Below are positions 35,701 to 44,180 of a DNA stretch of 64,000 nt, one piece after another. Numbering within the stretch: position 1 is the first letter of the stretch; the number at the start of each line of letters is the position of its first letter. This DNA comes from Myxococcales bacterium. Lineage in GTDB: Bacteria; Myxococcota; UBA796; SXON01. The stretch is from contig SHYX01000005.1 of NCBI GenBank assembly GCA_009692585.1, positions 62,001-126,000 of the forward strand. The letters run 5' to 3'. The notes beneath the pieces are model-generated. The model was not told the origin of the DNA, made no database searches, and was given only the letters and a program-made list of their open reading frames with translations. The position numbers and the translations under genes were made by a program.

Positions 35701-36600
35701 TCAGCGTGCGAAGCGCCCGGCGTGTCCGTGGGCGACCACCTGCGCGCAGAAGGTCGGGCTCATGCCCGGGATCTCACTCGCGTGTTGCAGCTCGCCGCTG
35801 GCGGTCACGTCGGAAAACAAGGTGTTGTCGGTGTTGACGCACGCCCGGATGCCAAGCTGGAGCCAGCGGGGGAGGGGATGCTCGCGTACGGACGCGATGA
35901 TGCCGGTGTGGACGTTGCTCGTGGGGCAGGCCTCGACCGTCACGCCGCGCTCGAGAATCAGCTCGACCAAACGCGGGTCATCGAGGAGCGTCGTTCCGTG
36001 CCCGATCCGTTCGGCACCCAGGTTGAGGATCGCGGTGGCGATCTCGCTGGCGGGGCGACCCTCGCCCGCGTGCACGGTGCGGCCGACACCGACGCGTCGG
36101 GCTCGCGAGAATGCGGGAGCATAGTCGGCGAGTTGCCATCGGTGTGCCGGCACGGGCCCGCCCGCGAGGTCGATCCCCACCACGCCGGGGCGAGGTATCG
36201 CCAGGTCTACCAGCGCCTCCAAAAGCTCGGGTGGGTCGCCGTACAGCCCGCAGAGGATGAGCCCCGCCCGGCCGGCGAGCCCATCCAGGGCGGCGTCCAC
36301 GATGCGATCCATGGCGGCGCCGTGGTGGAACTGCGGCGCGAATCGGACCTCGAGCGTCGTCACCCCATCACGATCGGCATCTTCCGCAATCTCAGCGGCC
36401 ACGCGCTGAACGCCGGTCTCCGTCTGCAAAATGGCGATGGTGAACGCGAAGCGCTCGAGCGCGGCGTCCAGGCCCATGCCGGCATGGAAACGAAGCTCGG
36501 CAGGGACCCCGAGCCGCGTTTTTTCGGCAAGCGCGATGACGGTCGCCGGACGGAGCGAGCCGTCCAGATGCCGATGTAGATCGGCGAGGCCGCGAGGCAC
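35701..36600 (-). CDS. add: Adenosine deaminase family protein
   Basis: A 299-residue amidohydrolase: zinc motif ADLHRHLDGSLRP at the start, LEVRFAPQFHH, the catalytic HAGE (VHAGEGRPASEIA), GAERIGHGTTLL, VEACPTSNVHTG and VNTDNTLFSD near the end. These match adenosine deaminases; the NTDN form occurs in place of NTDD in some bacterial members. It deaminates (deoxy)adenosine to (deoxy)inosine. The gene follows the deoxynucleoside kinase with a two-base gap, which points to a purine (deoxy)nucleoside salvage pair. Confidence 0.85.
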   Translation of the reverse strand: MPRGLADLHRHLDGSLRPATVIALAEKTRLGVPAELRFHAGMGLDAALERFAFTIAILQTETGVQRVAAEIAEDADRDGVTTLEVRFAPQFHHGAAMDRIVDAALDGLAGRAGLILCGLYGDPPELLEALVDLAIPRPGVVGIDLAGGPVPAHRWQLADYAPAFSRARRVGVGRTVHAGEGRPASEIATAILNLGAERIGHGTTLLDDPRLVELILERGVTVEACPTSNVHTGIIASVREHPLPRWLQLGIRACVNTDNTLFSDVTASGELQHASEIPGMSPTFCAQVVAHGHAGRFAR

Positions 36601-36602
36601 CG

Positions 36603-37271
36603 TCAGCGCCCGAACAACTGGGGTTGTGCGGAGCCCCCGTAGGGCAGCGGCGAGCCCGGCAGCGGCTTCTGATCGAGCCAGCCCGCGACCAGCGCCAACA
36701 TGTGCGCCCGTGCGTCTTCGCTGCCGACGTAGTCCAGCTCATCCGTCCGAATCACGTGCACCGGGCAGAGCGTCCAGCGCTCCCAGAGCCGGTAGTAGCG
36801 CTCGCGCAGGGAGTCCAGGTAGTCGGCGGGGATCACCTGTTCCGCCGCGATGGCCCTCCGCGCGATTCGATCGCGGATGACCTCGGTGTCCGAGTCGAGG
36901 AACACCACGAAGTCCGGCCTCAGCGGCTCCTCGTCCAACAGCCCGGCGAAGCGCCTGTACAGCGTGAGCTCGTGCCCCGTCAGCGTCATTTCCGCGAAGA
37001 TCCCGTCTTTCGCCATCAGGTAGTCGCAGACGGTCAGCGGATGGAACAGCGAGGTCTGCCGCGCCTGGAGCTGTTGGGCGTAACGATTGGCCAGGTAGAA
37101 CATCTGCGCCGGGAATGCGAAGCGCCGGGGATCGGCGTAGAACTCGGCGAGGAAGGGGTTGTCTTCGGCAGGCTCCAGGACCAGTCGCGCGCCCCACTCG
37201 CGTTCCATGATGCGGCACAACGTGGTCTTGCCGACCCCGATCAGCCCCTCGACGACGATCAAGCCGCGCAT
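36603..37271 (-). CDS. Deoxynucleoside kinase (dAdo/dGuo/dCyd kinase family)
   Basis: A 222-residue kinase. The P-loop VVEGLIGVGKTTLCR lies at the N-terminus, then LEPAEDNPFLAEFYADPRRFAF, SLFHPLTVCDYLMAKDGIFAE (the ERS/DRY-like region), LRPDFVVFLDSDTEVIRDRIARR and the lid-like basic segment; the family is dNK/deoxyadenosine kinase. It phosphorylates deoxynucleosides with ATP in the cytosol. The ATG at 37271 directly precedes the first beta strand. It is coupled to the adenosine deaminase gene downstream. Confidence 0.85.
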   Translation of the reverse strand: MRGLIVVEGLIGVGKTTLCRIMEREWGARLVLEPAEDNPFLAEFYADPRRFAFPAQMFYLANRYAQQLQARQTSLFHPLTVCDYLMAKDGIFAEMTLTGHELTLYRRFAGLLDEEPLRPDFVVFLDSDTEVIRDRIARRAIAAEQVIPADYLDSLRERYYRLWERWTLCPVHVIRTDELDYVGSEDARAHMLALVAGWLDQKPLPGSPLPYGGSAQPQLFGR

Positions 37272-37314
37272 CGGGAGCCATGTAGCGCGACTGTCGCCTT
37301 GACGCCCTGCCGGT

Positions 37315-37346
37315 GACGGACGTCGGCGGACACCGACGGACGTCGG
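37315..37346. promoter_or_regulatory. Pair of 12-bp direct repeats, 20 bp apart, upstream of ssb
   Basis: GACGGACGTCGG occurs at 37315-37326 and again at 37335-37346, a period of 20 bp (about two helical turns). Each contains GACGTC, and the second sits in an inverted repeat CCGAC-GGAC-GTCGG. This looks like a regulator-binding site between the kinase and ssb starts. The regulator is unknown. Confidence 0.45.
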
Positions 37347-37440
37347 TCGACCCCGCGAAGAAAAGTGGCGATTTGTCCGTCGGCACGGCGGTTGCCGAGA
37401 CCGGTGCGGCACATCCATCCAGGGTGGCCAGGAGAAAAAC

Positions 37441-37908
37441 ATGAACGGTCTCAACAAAGCGTACTTCATCGGCCACCTTGGCCGCGATCCCGAACCCCGC
37501 ACCACCCCGGGGGGCACCACCCTCGTGCGTCTGAGCCTCGCGACGCCCCACGCGCGCAAGGATGGCGAAAACTGGGTCGACACCCCCGACTGGCACCGCC
37601 TCACGGCCTTCGGAAAGACCGCGGAGTCCCTGCTCCGCAACGCCCACAAGGGCGACATGATCGCGGTGGAGAGCGTGATCCGCCCCAACCGTTGGACCGA
37701 CAAGGATGGGAAGACCCACTACGAGGTCAACCTCTACGTCGAGCGGGTGCTGTGGATCTCCCAGAAGCGGCGGGCGACTGCCGCTGTCGCGACAGATGTG
37801 GGGCCGGAGATCCCCGTTGGCGCGGCGGCGGCTCAGGAAGACGACGAGTCGGAGGAGGTGGCGTTGTCGTCAGGTGACGGCGCTGGTGAGGACGAGATCC
37901 CCTTCTGA
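37441..37908 (+). CDS. ssb: Single-stranded DNA-binding protein
   Basis: A 155-residue SSB. The OB-fold spans about residues 1-105: LNKAYFIGHLGRDPEPRTTPGG, FGKTAESLLRNAHKGDMIAVES, and YEVNLYVERVLWISQKR. A variable acidic linker leads to the C-terminal tip EDEIPF, which binds partner proteins of replication and repair. AGGAG lies well spaced before the ATG. It stands alone here, not next to rpsR or uvrA as in some genomes. Confidence 0.95.
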   Translation: MNGLNKAYFIGHLGRDPEPRTTPGGTTLVRLSLATPHARKDGENWVDTPDWHRLTAFGKTAESLLRNAHKGDMIAVESVIRPNRWTDKDGKTHYEVNLYVERVLWISQKRRATAAVATDVGPEIPVGAAAAQEDDESEEVALSSGDGAGEDEIPF

Positions 37909-37967
37909 GGTATACGCTGGCGGCCGGGGCGGATCCCCGGCCGGCCCGGCTTGCGCGGCGGGCGCGC

Positions 37968-37995
37968 TTGACGAATCCGCGCCGATCGCTACAAT
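37968..37995 (+). promoter_or_regulatory. Sigma70-type promoter of the branched-chain amino-acid-type ABC operon
   Basis: TTGACG (37968-37973), a 16-bp spacer, TACAAT (37990-37995). The transcript would start near 38002, leaving a short leader with GGAG at 38009-38012, seven bases before the GTG start. Confidence 0.6.
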
Positions 37996-38019
37996 CGCGC
38001 CTGCTTCTGGAGCCTGCAC

Positions 38020-39348
38020 GTGCCCACACTTCGCATTCTCGCCCTCTCGCTGCTCGTGGCCTGTACCGGTGGTGGTGGTGCCGACCAGCCGAAGGAGATC
38101 GTGATCGGAGAGTACGGCTCGCTGTCGGGTACCGCGGCCACCTTTGGCCTGTCCACCCGTGACGGCATCGACCTCGCCACCGAGGAGCAGAATGCCAAAG
38201 GCGGCATCTTCGGCGTGAAGATCCGCGTTGTCGTCGAGGACGATCAGTCCAAGCCTGAAGAAGCGACGACCGCGGTCAACAAGCTCCTGAGCAGCGACCA
38301 CCCCGTGGCCGTGCTCGGCGAGGTGTCGAGCTCGCGGAGCCTCGCGGCGGCGCCGCTGCTGCAGCGGGCGTCCGTGCCGATGATCTCCCCGTCGTCGACC
38401 AGCGAAAAAGTGACGATGGTAGGGGACTACATCTTCCGCGTATGCTTCATCGACCCCTTCCAGGGCGAGGCCATCGCCAAGTTCGCCTACGGGGACAAGG
38501 GGGTGCGAAGGGCCGCGATCCTCCGCGACGTCAAGAACGACTATAGCGTGGGTCTCGCCGATGTTTTCATCAAGCACTTCGTCGCGATGGGAGGTGAGAT
38601 CGTCGGGGACGAAGCGTATAGCGAGGGGGACTTCGAGTTCAAGGCCCTGCTGAGCAAGCTCATCGCTGCCCAGCCCGATGCCATGATCCTGACCGGCTAC
38701 TACACCGAGGTGGCGCGTATCGCGGTGCAGGCGCGCGAGTTGGGGTACCAGGGCGTCTTCCTCGGCGGAGATGGCTGGGACAGTGAAACGTTGGTTCAAA
38801 ATGGAAAAGACGCCATCATCGGGGCGTACTACACCAACCACTACTCGGTGGACGACCCCGCGCCGGCCGTTCAGGAGTTCATCTCCAAGTACCAGGCGAA
38901 GTACCAAAAGAAGCCCGATGGGCTTGCCGCGCTGGGCTACGACGCCGCCAAGATCTTGTACATGTCGATCGAAGACGTGGCCAAGGACCCCGCGATGTTG
39001 GCCGCCTTCGCCGATCGGAGCGCCGGCCCCGCGACCGAAGACTCCCGCAAGGCCGCCCGCGCCGCGCTCCGCGACCGGTTGGCGGTGGTCAAGGACTACC
39101 AGGGCGTCACCGGCAACATCACCATCGATGAGAACCGGAACGCCACCAAGCCCGCGGTCGTGGTGCAGGTCAGCAAGTACGGCCCCAAGTTCGTGTCCAA
39201 GATCGAGCCCATCGGCGCTGCTGGCGCCGCTCCGGGCGAGGACGCCGCTCCCGCGCCGACGGATGTCGACCCCTTGGTGGCGCCAGCCCCCCCGGTGGCG
39301 CCAGCCCCCCCGGTGGCGCCAGCCCCCGCGCCGCCCGCGCCCCAGTAA
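38020..39348 (+). CDS. Branched-chain amino-acid-type ABC transporter substrate-binding lipoprotein
   Basis: A 442-residue periplasmic binding protein of the Leu/Ile/Val type (fold I). The signal MPTLRILALSLLVAC gives a lipid-anchored Cys15. Family features: IGEYGSLSGTAATFG, DGIDLATEEQNAKGGIFGVKIRVVVEDDQS (in part), STSEKVT, and AALGYDAAKILYMSIED. The C-terminus has an unusual Pro/Ala-rich tail (repeats of VAPAPP) not found in most family members. It would present ligand, possibly amino or aromatic acids, to LivH-LivM. Confidence 0.9.
   Translation: MPTLRILALSLLVACTGGGGADQPKEIVIGEYGSLSGTAATFGLSTRDGIDLATEEQNAKGGIFGVKIRVVVEDDQSKPEEATTAVNKLLSSDHPVAVLGEVSSSRSLAAAPLLQRASVPMISPSSTSEKVTMVGDYIFRVCFIDPFQGEAIAKFAYGDKGVRRAAILRDVKNDYSVGLADVFIKHFVAMGGEIVGDEAYSEGDFEFKALLSKLIAAQPDAMILTGYYTEVARIAVQARELGYQGVFLGGDGWDSETLVQNGKDAIIGAYYTNHYSVDDPAPAVQEFISKYQAKYQKKPDGLAALGYDAAKILYMSIEDVAKDPAMLAAFADRSAGPATEDSRKAARAALRDRLAVVKDYQGVTGNITIDENRNATKPAVVVQVSKYGPKFVSKIEPIGAAGAAPGEDAAPAPTDVDPLVAPAPPVAPAPPVAPAPAPPAPQ
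39276..39329 (+). repeat. Three 18-bp tandem repeats at the 3' end of the binding-protein gene
   Basis: The unit GGTGGCGCCAGCCCCCCC is present twice exactly and once with one or two changes. It encodes the VAPAPP units of the proline-rich tail. Its length is a multiple of three, so copy-number change keeps the frame. Confidence 0.85.
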
Positions 39349-39350
39349 CC

Positions 39351-40247
39351 GTGACCCTGTTCGTCCAGCAGCTCGTCAACGGGCTCTCGCTCGGCGCGAT
39401 CTACGCGCTCATCGCGCTCGGGTACACCATGGTGTACGGCACCCTTCAGATGATCAACTTCGCCCACAGCGAGGTGTTCATGATGGGGGGCTTCTTCGCG
39501 TTGTTGATCGCGAAGTACAGCGGTGTCGCCGACGCGCCTTCGGTGACGGGGGTGATCTTCGTCGCGGTGGCGACGATGGCGTCGACAGCGGCGCTGGGCG
39601 TCGGCATCGAGCGGCTGGCGTACCGCCCGTTGCGAAAGTCCGGCCGACTGAACATGCTGATTACCGCCATCGGCATGTCGTTGTTGTTGCAGAACGGGGC
39701 GCTGTTGGTGTGGGGAACCAATGTGCCCTTCCCCGAGTTGCTCCCGCGAACCACCTGGGTGATTGCGGGGGTGTCGGTGAGCACCAACAACGTGCTGGTG
39801 TTCGGCGTCACCATCGTGCTGATGATCGCGCTGCACCATGTCGTCGAGCGTACGCAGGTGGGGCGGGCCATGCGGGCGGTGTCGGCCAGCCGGGACGCGG
39901 CGGCGCTGATGGGGATTCCCGTCGATCGCATCATCGCGTTCACCTTCGCGCTCGGCTCCACGCTGGCCGGGGCTGCGTCGATGCTGTGGGTGCTCGACAA
40001 CCCGCGCGTCGACCCGGCGATGGGCATCATGCCGGGGCTCAAGGCCTTCGTGGCGGCGGTGCTCGGCGGCATCGGCAGCATTCCTGGCGCCGTGGCCGGC
40101 GCGATTCTGCTGGGTCTGTGCGAGACCATGGTCAGCGGCTACGTCTCCAGCACCTGGCGGGACGCGGTGGCGTTTCTGCTGCTGATCGTCATCTTGCTGG
40201 TCCGCCCGGCTGGCCTTTTTGGTAAGTTTGCTCCGGAGAAGGTGTGA
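39351..40247 (+). CDS. livH: Branched-chain amino-acid ABC transporter permease LivH type
   Basis: A 298-residue inner-membrane permease with eight to nine helices. Typical blocks: LSLGAIYALIALGYTMVYGTLQMINFAHSEV (in part) and RAMRAVSASRDAAALMGIPVDRIIAFTFALGS, the coupling loop facing the ATPases, and PGLKAFVAAVLGGIGSIPGA. The GTG start lies two bases after the binding-protein stop; its stop overlaps the livM GTG (GTGA). Confidence 0.93.
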   Translation: MTLFVQQLVNGLSLGAIYALIALGYTMVYGTLQMINFAHSEVFMMGGFFALLIAKYSGVADAPSVTGVIFVAVATMASTAALGVGIERLAYRPLRKSGRLNMLITAIGMSLLLQNGALLVWGTNVPFPELLPRTTWVIAGVSVSTNNVLVFGVTIVLMIALHHVVERTQVGRAMRAVSASRDAAALMGIPVDRIIAFTFALGSTLAGAASMLWVLDNPRVDPAMGIMPGLKAFVAAVLGGIGSIPGAVAGAILLGLCETMVSGYVSSTWRDAVAFLLLIVILLVRPAGLFGKFAPEKV

Positions 40248-41269
40248 AGTCGCCGCTGGTCGGGTATGCGCTGGTGGCCCTCGGAATCGCCGCGGTGTGG
40301 GGCATCGATCGGTACGCCATCCCGTGGACGGATGCTTACCTCACCAACGTGCTCCTTCGCATCGGCTTCAACGTCATCGCCGTGACCGGCCTCGCCCTCG
40401 TGCTCGGCTTCACCGGGCAATTCTCCCTTGGTCACGCCGGCTTCATGGCGCTCGGTGCGTACGGGGCGGCCAGCCTGTCCATCCATCTGAATGTTCCACC
40501 GGTGCTGGCGGTGCCGCTGGGCGGGTTGGTCGCCGCGCTGGCCGGGCTGGTGGTGGGCGTGCCCAGCCTGCGCCTCTCGGGGGACTACCTCGCGGTGGTC
40601 ACCCTCGGCTTCAACCAGATCATCATCGTGGTCGTGCAGAACACCCCCTTTCTAGGCGGCGCCCTCGGTCTCACCGGGGTCCCCGTCGCGACGAGTTTCG
40701 GTTGGACCTACACCTGGGTCCTCCTCGCGGTGGTCTTCATGCGCAACCTGCTGAAGAGCTCCCATGGGCGGGCGTTCGCGGCGGTTCGGGACAACGAGAT
40801 CGCCACGCGGTCGCTCGGCGTGGACACCACGCGGATCAAGGTCACGGCGTTTGTCGTGGGCGCCTTCTGGGCCGGGGCCGCGGGGGCGCTCCTCGGCTTC
40901 TACAATTCCAGCATCTTCCCCAAGCAGTTCGAGTTCGACCGCAGCATCGAGCTCTTGGCCATGGTGGTGCTGGGGGGCACCGCGAGCCTCAGCGGGCCGA
41001 TCCTCGCCGCCGTGGTGCTGACCGCGCTGCCCGAATTCCTCCGGGTGTTGGGTGGGTGGCTGATCCGGGCGTGCGGACCGCTCGTGTCGGCCGGTTTGCT
41101 CGACGCCCCCCCCGAGTTCCTCGGTCGTCTGTCTCAGTACCGCATGGTCTTGTACTCGTTGTTGCTCATCGGCATGATGATCACCCGGCCAAAGGGCTTT
41201 CTGGGCGGTCGGGAGCTGGGGGACGTCCTTTTGGGCGCGTGGCGGCGCGTTCGCCCCAGTCCCGCGTAA
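40244..41269 (+). CDS. livM: Branched-chain amino-acid ABC transporter permease LivM type
   Basis: A 341-residue multi-pass permease: LRIGFNVIAVTGLALVLGFTGQFSLGHAGFMALGAYG (in part), SGDYLAVVTLGFNQII, the coupling loop RAFAAVRDNEIATRSLGVD and VVLGGTASLSGPILAAVVLTALPE. It pairs with LivH. The gene ends in TAA immediately followed by the TGA (minus strand) of the convergent sulfatase-fold gene, with no base between. Confidence 0.93.
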   Translation: MKSPLVGYALVALGIAAVWGIDRYAIPWTDAYLTNVLLRIGFNVIAVTGLALVLGFTGQFSLGHAGFMALGAYGAASLSIHLNVPPVLAVPLGGLVAALAGLVVGVPSLRLSGDYLAVVTLGFNQIIIVVVQNTPFLGGALGLTGVPVATSFGWTYTWVLLAVVFMRNLLKSSHGRAFAAVRDNEIATRSLGVDTTRIKVTAFVVGAFWAGAAGALLGFYNSSIFPKQFEFDRSIELLAMVVLGGTASLSGPILAAVVLTALPEFLRVLGGWLIRACGPLVSAGLLDAPPEFLGRLSQYRMVLYSLLLIGMMITRPKGFLGGRELGDVLLGAWRRVRPSPA

Positions 41270-42646
41270 TCACTCGATGTACCCGGCGGCTTCGAGGGCC
41301 TCCATCATCCGGGCCTCGTCGGCGTCGGCCCGCGTGCTCTGCAGCTCCAACTGCGTTTTCAGGTCGGTGAACCCGGCTTCCGGCGCCCCACCCGGATCGC
41401 CGAGTTCGTGGGGATCCGCGCTCAGATCGAAGCGGTAGTAGGTGCCGTCCAGCCACATTTCCTTGATGAGCCCGGTCCAGCGCGCCACCGACATCGAGCC
41501 GAAGGCTTTCCCGTTGCTGTGGATGGCGCGGCGGACGTGAGGCCAGGCCCACGCCTCCACCCGGGGGAGCGGGTCGGGAAGCCGCCCGTCGAGCACCAGA
41601 TCGTGGATGGCCAGCCCCGGGAAGGGCTCGGGGAGCGAGTCGACATCGACACCCTGGGCGACGACGTACACGTTTGCGTTCTCTTCCCAGGTGTAGAAAC
41701 CATGATCGACCAGATGGTGCTCGCCGATGAACTCGCCGTGGTCCGACGTCACCACGATACGGCAATTGTCGCGACACCATCCGGCAGAACGAACGGTCTC
41801 GATGACCGCGGCGACGCCGCCGTCGGCGCGCTCGACCCCGTAATCATAGACGTCGGTCAGGTGGCGGAGGAAGCTCGCCCGCTCCGGCTCGGACATCCTC
41901 CCCTCGAGGAACATCTTCCAGCGCTCGCCGTCGTTCTCGTTGTCGTATTGGAGTTTCTTTCGCCTCGGAAGCCAGTCGTGGTCGGCGGGAATCGCTTTCC
42001 ACGGGCGGTGGGCATCGGCGAGGTTCACGGTGAGGAACAACGGGCCCCCCAGCGGGTCCAGGTCCTCGCGGAGCACCCGCTTCAGTTCGACCACGAGCTC
42101 GGGCGCGTCGAGTTGGCCGAACTTCTTCGCCGCCTTCCCATACCAGAAACCCTGGGACAGCCCGCTTGCGGCGCTGACCACCGGGTTGGCCGCGAGCAGC
42201 ACCGTCTGGTACCCGCGCCCGCGAAAGCGCTCGGCCAGCGTGACCTCGTCACTCTTGAGCGTGCGGGTGATGATGCGGGTGCCGGAGGGATCCTTCACGG
42301 TGCCCCCGTACTCATGGGCGAGGTGTTGGACGACGGCGAGCCCGGTGAAGTAGCTGGCGTGGCTCGGCAGCGTCCAGCTTCCCGGGGCGTAGGCTCGGCA
42401 GGTCGAGACGGCCCGGGGCGCGGCCGCCAGCGCCCGCAACGCCGGCGTGGTGGGGCGCGGGTAGCCGCAGAGGGAGGTGCGGTCGGCGCGCACGTTGTCG
42501 GTCACGATGAAGATCACGCCGTCCCGCCCCAGCGGCGCCCGCTCCACGCGGCCGGCGCGGTACGAGCGCAGATAGAGGGTGTAGAGCGCGGTGATAGTCG
42601 CGACAAGAAGCAGTGCGAAGACGCCGAGGTAGAGCAGCTTGCGCAT
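41270..42646 (-). CDS. Membrane-anchored sulfatase/alkaline-phosphatase-fold enzyme inserted in the liv operon
   Basis: A 458-residue protein with an N-terminal anchor (LLYLGVFALLLVATITALYTLYL). Metal motifs are VIFIVTDNVRADRTSLCGYP and VVTSDHGEFIGEHHLVDHG. The nucleophile region reads GSWTLPSHASYFTGL, with Thr where sulfatases have Cys/Ser and no Arg of the C/S-x-P-x-R signature, so formylglycine chemistry is not expected. It probably acts on a phospho- or sulfo-ester outside the cell. It lies on the opposite strand between livM and livG. Confidence 0.8.
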   Translation of the reverse strand: MRKLLYLGVFALLLVATITALYTLYLRSYRAGRVERAPLGRDGVIFIVTDNVRADRTSLCGYPRPTTPALRALAAAPRAVSTCRAYAPGSWTLPSHASYFTGLAVVQHLAHEYGGTVKDPSGTRIITRTLKSDEVTLAERFRGRGYQTVLLAANPVVSAASGLSQGFWYGKAAKKFGQLDAPELVVELKRVLREDLDPLGGPLFLTVNLADAHRPWKAIPADHDWLPRRKKLQYDNENDGERWKMFLEGRMSEPERASFLRHLTDVYDYGVERADGGVAAVIETVRSAGWCRDNCRIVVTSDHGEFIGEHHLVDHGFYTWEENANVYVVAQGVDVDSLPEPFPGLAIHDLVLDGRLPDPLPRVEAWAWPHVRRAIHSNGKAFGSMSVARWTGLIKEMWLDGTYYRFDLSADPHELGDPGGAPEAGFTDLKTQLELQSTRADADEARMMEALEAAGYIE

Positions 42647-42702
42647 CGAGGACAGCTACCCCGTTGCGACGCCGGCTCCCAGGACCATGATATGTCCGAT
42701 CG

Positions 42703-43470
42703 ATGCTCCTGGAGTTGGACAAGGCCGGCGTCCGGTTCGGCGGATTGCGGGCGGTACAGGACCTGGAGCTGAAGGTGGCCGAGGGCGCGCTGTACGGCCT
42801 GATCGGGCCGAACGGTGCCGGAAAGACGACGGTGTTCAACCTGATCACCGGCATCTACGCCCCGTCTGAAGGGGACATCCGGCTGTCCGGGTCGTCGATC
42901 GTCGGCAAGGGTCCGGTGGCCGTCGCCCGGGCGGGCATTGCCAGGACCTTTCAGAACATCCGACTCTTCGGGGGGATGTCGGTGCTCGAGAACGTGACCG
43001 TGGCCATCTTTCGGCACCAGGACGCCACCCTCTTGGAAGCGGTCTTGCGTGCCCCTCGCTATGTGAGAGAGGAAGCCGAGGCGAACGCGGCCGCGCTGGA
43101 GCTGCTCACCACCTTCGGTCTGGGCCACGTCGCCCATCTCGGCGCCGACGAGCTGCCGTACGGGCTGCGCCGCCGGTTGGAGATCGCACGCGCGCTCGCA
43201 ACCCGCCCGCGGCTGCTGCTCCTGGACGAGCCCGCCGCGGGGATGAACCCGTCAGAGGCCGATGAGCTCATGCACCTCATCCGCTGGACCAGGGACACCT
43301 TCGCGGTGACCATCCTGCTCATCGAACACCATATGCCCGTGGTGATGGGAATCTGTGAGCGGATCGCCGTTCTCGACCATGGTGCGCGTATCGCAGAGGG
43401 CACACCGGCCGAAATCCGAAACGATCCGGTGGTGATCGAGGCCTACCTTGGGGCCGAGGTCCACGCGTGA
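42703..43470 (+). CDS. livG: Branched-chain amino-acid ABC transporter ATP-binding protein LivG type
   Basis: A 255-residue ATPase: Walker A GPNGAGKTTVFNLITG, GIARTFQNIRLF (the LivG-specific FQ Q-loop region), signature PYGLRRRLEIARAL (the usual LSxGxQ is changed to LPYGLRR), Walker B LLLLDEPAAGMNP and H-loop LLIEHHMPVVMG. The C-terminal GTPAEIRNDPVVIEAYLG is typical for LivG. It restarts the transporter series after the inserted minus-strand gene, probably from a promoter in the 56-bp gap. A weak TATGTC lies six bases before the ATG. Confidence 0.92.
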   Translation: MLLELDKAGVRFGGLRAVQDLELKVAEGALYGLIGPNGAGKTTVFNLITGIYAPSEGDIRLSGSSIVGKGPVAVARAGIARTFQNIRLFGGMSVLENVTVAIFRHQDATLLEAVLRAPRYVREEAEANAAALELLTTFGLGHVAHLGADELPYGLRRRLEIARALATRPRLLLLDEPAAGMNPSEADELMHLIRWTRDTFAVTILLIEHHMPVVMGICERIAVLDHGARIAEGTPAEIRNDPVVIEAYLGAEVHA

Positions 43471-44180
43471 GTGCTCGCCTCGACATCCAGAAGCTCAATG
43501 TCTGCTACGGCCAGATCCACGCTCTCCGCGATGTGACCCTGTCCGCTGCGGAGGGTGAGATCACGACGTTGCTGGGGGCCAACGGGGCCGGAAAGACCAC
43601 GCTGCTGCGCACCATCAGCGGGCTCTTGCACCCGGTCTCGGGGAGCATCCGGCTGGCGGGTGATGAGATCGCGGCGATGGAGGCGCACCTTGTCGTGCGC
43701 AAGGGCATCAGCCAGTCGCCCGAGGGGCGGCAGGTCTTCCCCAACCTCACCGTGCTCGAGAACCTGCAACTCGGGGCCTATACACGGCGCGATACCGCGG
43801 CGATCAAGCAGGATTTCGACCACGTGTTGTCGTTGTGGCCCCGGCTCCAGGAGCGGCTGGCGCAGCGCGCGGGTACGCTCTCCGGCGGCGAACAGCAGAT
43901 GCTGGCGATGGGTCGGGCGATGATGGCTCGCCCCAAGGTCCTGCTCCTCGACGAGCCCTCCCTCGGCCTCGCACCGGTGGTGGTGGCGGGCATCTTCGCG
44001 ACGATTCGAGCCATCAATGCCGGTGGCACGACGGTTCTTCTGGTCGAGCAGAACGCGCATCTCGCCCTCTCGATCGCCCACGTCGGCTACGTCCTGGAGA
44101 CCGGCGTCATCCAGAAGTGTGCTCCGGCCGCGGAGCTCCTGGCCGACCCCTCCATCCGCGAAGCCTACCTCGGAGGCTGA
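43467..44180 (+). CDS. livF: Branched-chain amino-acid ABC transporter ATP-binding protein LivF type
   Basis: A 237-residue ATPase: Walker A GANGAGKTTLLRTISG, Q-loop region GISQSPEGRQVFPNLTV, signature LSGGEQQMLAMGRAMM, Walker B VLLLDEPSLGLAP and H-loop VLLVEQNAHLALSI. The GTG overlaps the livG stop, and its own TGA is followed directly by the ATG of the lipoprotein at 44181. Confidence 0.93.
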   Translation: MSARLDIQKLNVCYGQIHALRDVTLSAAEGEITTLLGANGAGKTTLLRTISGLLHPVSGSIRLAGDEIAAMEAHLVVRKGISQSPEGRQVFPNLTVLENLQLGAYTRRDTAAIKQDFDHVLSLWPRLQERLAQRAGTLSGGEQQMLAMGRAMMARPKVLLLDEPSLGLAPVVVAGIFATIRAINAGGTTVLLVEQNAHLALSIAHVGYVLETGVIQKCAPAAELLADPSIREAYLGG

